Below, piece after piece: positions 60,656 through 64,000 of a DNA stretch of 64,000 nt (positions are counted from its first letter, which is position 1; each line of letters begins with the position of its first letter). Both the position numbers and the translations under genes were made by a program. The notes beneath the pieces were generated by a model that saw only the letters and a list, made by a program, of their open reading frames with translations, was not told the origin of the DNA and searched no databases. Origin of the DNA: Timema cristinae (Eukaryota > Arthropoda > Insecta > Phasmatodea > Timematidae); NCBI GenBank assembly GCA_039000515.1, contig JBCFYV010009882.1, positions 58,768,277-58,832,276 on the forward strand, written 5' to 3'.

Positions 60656-61190
60656 CTTCGGTGGACGCATAGTCTAAGGTGTAACTTTCATAATAGATTA
60701 GACTGCCGATATGGTGACTTGGCGGTATAGGGGTAAGGTGTCGGACTTGTGTGATAGGGTCCAGGGTTCAATACTCGGTCCCGGCACAAATTTATCTGAT
60801 TACCAGACCCTTCCTTCACCTCTGACAAGACATCTTGTGAATGTGGGGAATGCCACGCCTCACCGTGGTTCTGATTCCACGTTAAACTGTAGGTCCTTCA
60901 TTTCATCTCACAATCACCCTACCATTACACATTAGCGTAAGTGCGTATAACCCGAACGAGTAGTAAGACGCGGTGCTAATAATAATAATATACTGCCGAT
61001 GATGGAGAGATCGTAGTTCTATCTCGGTCGGGTGTACTGAGGGTGGTTTCTCTAAATGGTTTTCCACTCTCCCTCCTCGTGAATGCGGGTACATTTCCTC
61101 TAAATTCAACTTCCCTGATCTATAACAAGTTTGAGTAATTAGTACATAGGTGTCTAATTCAAACGGGTTGTAAGACGTGGTATTAAAAAC
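60655..61190 (+). repeat. SINE A split by a SINE B
   Basis: Head at 60655-60710 (cacttcggtggacgcatagt, gattagactgccgat). The rest lies at 60992-61190 (actgccgatgatggagagat, tctatctcggtcgggtgtac, ttttccactctccctcctcg, aattcaaacgggttgtaaga then cgtggtatta). Confidence 0.88.
60711..60991 (+). repeat. SINE B inserted in SINE A, 9-bp TSD
   Basis: Head atggtgacttggcggtatag, box B cagggttcaatactcggtcc, body tcacctctgacaagacatct, shared tail aacccgaacgagtagtaaga, short (AAT)n. The target duplication actgccgat is at 60702-60710 and 60992-61000, within the A head. Confidence 0.93.
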
Positions 61191-61194
61191 TTTT

Positions 61195-62562
61195 AATTCA
61201 TGTTGCTTATTATAACATTTCTGCTGAAGCCTTTAATGTATAATCTGCATTTACTTGGTATTTGTTTTCAAGTCTTTCACGGCATGTGTATGAATTAAAA
61301 AGTGAAAATATTAAAGAATCAAATAGCCAAAGCTATTATTCATGCTTTGAGTGAAGATTACTCCATTTAGATATAATATTCCTAAAATATTAGCTATATT
61401 TATTTGTCTTAATTAGTTATCAAAATGTAGGTATCAGTATCCTAATTCAAAAACTATTCACTCGTGTTAAAAAGTCAATAAATCGTGTTTCTGTGGCTCA
61501 GGGATAGAAAGGTTGTTCGATAAGTGCAGTTATGCAAACTTGAGATCAACTGACCACTCCAGAAATGTTATTTTAATGAAAGTGCTTGTATTCATGCCCA
61601 AATGATAAATTTCAATATAACACATATGGCCATCTAGTATTAAGTGTAATATAATATATTAAACTAAGAATGGATCCTCTTTAGATTATCATAATTATAC
61701 AAACATTCATCAAAGTTAACCAAAAGTCAGTTACCATTAAAATAGTTTGGGCAACACCCACTTTACCTTCAGTTTATTATGCTATTCTTACAGTTAAGAG
61801 GCGAACAAAAAACTTACCACTACTTTGTCCTCGCAAAAGTAAAACAAATTTGTTATACCCTTGAATCTTTCCAATGTTTCAGTAATAATATGCTTCCGTA
61901 CAATCCATATGTTGGATGGAGAGTATAGTTGAAAATAAAACATTTGTTACATCTTGAATGTGTTGCTGAGTCACAACCTAGTGAGTCATTGGATTGAACT
62001 TTGCAAACGGTTAAACAAACATTATTTTGCGTTCAGACTTCAATGCTCAAACATTGTTTCCCGTCCTTTTTTACTTTCTCTTGACCCCTAGATGAGAGTA
62101 TTGTATGTAAGTATTGTAACCATAAAAAAATGAACTCGAAATTTAGATAAATGTTGACCCCTTGAAACCGAAAGAGTGATTTTTTATTTCTAATACAACG
62201 TGAGAACCATTTTTCCCATTATTTTTTTTTTCAAACTGTTTCCTTATGTTTATGAGCAGCAGAAAACGTTTTATAAACATCAATTAACAGTTTTCTAAAA
62301 AAAAACATTTGCAAATAATGTTTCCAAATGCGTACAAGTCTCAATAGAACATCCAGTTAAAAATTAGAAGTTCCCACACACTATTCCCGAGGTAAGAGAT
62401 TGTCAAAATACGCATAGGTGAGAACATGGAATAAACGACAAACTCGTCTGATTTGCTTATAATGGGTTGGTTGGGGTAAGAATCCTTCTCGGGTGTATTG
62501 AATGTATTTAGTCCCTAAAATATTTCACCAATCTCCCGCCTAGAAAATGCGGCTCTTTATGT
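61195..62562. other. AT-rich DNA with one SINE A fragment
   Basis: At 62455-62550 a short plus-strand piece resembles SINE A (aagaatccttctcgggtgta, accaatctcccgcctagaaa, atgcggctc). It is interrupted at its right end by the hAT-like element beginning at 62563. The rest is not recognised. Confidence 0.45.
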
Positions 62563-64000
62563 TAGAGATGGGCGATATATCACTGACTGTGATTCTTTCA
62601 CCGATACCATTTGATCAGCGATACTCCCAGTTACTCGATCTCAAAAGTATCGGTGATTTAGATATCAGTGATCGCAAATACTCCATACTCGCAGATACTC
62701 CATACTCGCATCAGATGGCAACAGTTACTCGAGCCACGGAGCTAGTATTGCTTCCTCAAGACACTCGAGTAAATACTCGCTTCGCGGCGCTTGTTATTCT
62801 TTTATTTTTTATTTTCTACCAGATAATTGAGAATCGACCTTATTGGCTGGAATATTTTACGTGCTATTTCTATTTAAAACACTTGATTTCGTAGAGCTCA
62901 TTTTTCAAAAACAGTATCAGATTGCTACGTAAAAATGACTTTAATGGTTTAAATGTTTCATTCAAATGCGTTTTCAATACAAAATATTTGTTGTTAATAA
63001 CAAAATCGAAAAGCTTGCTTGGTAAGCAAATCACATTTCGAATTCTTTTTAAAAATAAGCTACGAAAAAAAATAATTTATTCTTTTTTTCGGTGATCCTA
63101 TCCCAAAATCGCTACTAATAAATTAATATAAATAACAAAATAGAAAATATATAAATAAATCTTAATATTTACTATGCGTTTATGATTCTAATCATCATAT
63201 ACTCTAATCTAAAGTTATTTTTGCTTCTAATATATGTATACTATTAGATGTACGGTATTTAAAATAAAATAACACTACAATAATATAATATATGACCTGC
63301 ATTCCAAACAATATTTCCTAAACCAAACGCCATTATGTTATGTTTATTTTTAATATCACATAAATTTTAACTGTAGTAAAACAAATCACCAAATAAATTA
63401 CACAATTACAAGAGTTTCTCATTGTATGTCAAATAAGTTTTAATATCGGTATTCAAGTTTAACATAATGTTTGTTGGACAACTTATTTTTCCCGAATTAC
63501 ATAACATTTCACTATAAAATATTAAAAACTTATGTTTTGCTTTCTTTTCTTATCAACTGTATGAAACATCTTAAAACGCATACTTTTGTATTGACTGTAC
63601 ATTAGTTGGGTAACATGAAATCCATATGACACCTTGAAAGATTAGGTAGCTTTATGTCGATTGTCAATATCAGTGCCGACAAGAAGTGTTAATGTTAGGC
63701 CTTTAAGTATCGAATTCCATTGCAAGCCGCCAAACACCCGAGTAATTAGTTTTCCTTCCAACCGATACTCATGGGAGTATTCGAGTAAATACTAAATATC
63801 CAATACTCAATACTCATAAATACTCCTTACTCGATACTCGATTGGACTCGCATACTCGGACAGCAGCTAAATACTAGCCTTGACTGTGGTTGGAAAGTGA
63901 AAAAATATAGGTCCATCAAAACACTGTGAATACAGGTCACAGTGAGAAATCACTGGTATAAATCACCGATATTTTAAAATCACAGTCACTGTATTCACTG
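62563..64000. mobile_element. hAT-like element, left end to window edge
   Basis: Starts tagagatgggcgatatatca (hAT-type YARNG terminus) followed by actgactgtgattctttcac and cgatacc. The last 60 bases of the window, reversed, read cagtgactgtgattttaaaa, tatcggtgattta and tacc, so the right terminal repeat is entered but not completed. Subterminal tactcg/cgagta words are dense at both ends (62615-62790 and 63735-63865), typical of transposase-binding arrays. The interior is AT-rich with no transposase. A plus-strand open frame at 62547-62894 is accidental. Confidence 0.82.

Noticed and set aside
60711..60935. 74-codon plus-strand frame
   Set aside because: Lies entirely in the SINE B insertion.
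62547..62894. 115-codon plus-strand frame
   Set aside because: Lies across the terminal and subterminal repeats of the hAT-like element; no transposase motif.

Overview
The window looks like AT-rich nuclear DNA from an animal, most likely an arthropod. The pointers are one spliced protein-coding exon, long non-coding flanks, many tRNA-derived SINEs with (ATT)n tails, and LINE reverse-transcriptase C-termini of a type I know mainly from insects and other arthropods. There is no bacterial-style gene organisation, and I cannot name the species.

The only real gene content I can support is a 60-codon exon at 29987-30166 (+), phase 0 at both ends. Its translation aligns with the N-terminal coiled coil of the Cut/CUX1 homeodomain protein, the part shared with the Golgi isoform CASP. 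The flanks would then be introns of a cut orthologue, at least 30 kb upstream and 34 kb downstream. Almost everything else is repeat-derived.

Layout. 1-13 kb: SINE relics, two copies of an unclassified dispersed repeat (4.8 and 12.8 kb), a richer GA/GC stretch at 8.4-9.1 kb and a nested SINE at 11.7-12.3 kb. 13-24 kb: mostly featureless AT-rich DNA, a head-to-head SINE pair around a foldback MITE (19.3-19.9 kb), a decayed possibly viral or Polinton-like coding relic (20.0-20.8 kb), a degenerate tandem repeat (23.1-23.8 kb) and two tail-to-tail SINEs (23.8-24.4 kb). 24-35 kb: a textbook hAT MITE with 8-bp target duplication (27.6-28.1 kb), the exon at 30 kb, a non-autonomous DNA element (31.6-32.0 kb) and a 35-bp minisatellite in 105-bp trimers (33.6-34.1 kb). 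36-46 kb: a 245-bp TA-flanked foldback element, a 40-bp minisatellite in 119/120-bp trimers (37.1-38.2 kb), two LINE RT fragments (39.9 and 42.6-43.0 kb), a roughly 770-bp imperfect palindrome (41.1-41.9 kb) and a second copy of the 31.6-kb element (43.9-44.4 kb). 46-64 kb: many SINEs, a long (GT)n, a Helitron Rep/helicase pseudogene on the minus strand (53.6-56.6 kb), opposed pyrimidine/purine tracts (56.9-57.7 kb), a tail-only SINE insertion with a very long (ATT)n (59.5-59.7 kb) and the left end of a hAT-like element that runs off the window (from 62563).

Two SINE families dominate, called A and B here. Their tRNA-like heads and bodies differ, but they share the last 45 bases or so of the 3' end, as expected if one LINE machinery mobilises both. 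All five B copies lie inside or next to A copies, and the target-site duplications can be read directly. I found no novel gene system. The most informative content is the record of nested insertions and the higher-order tandem and inverted repeats inside what appears to be giant cut introns.
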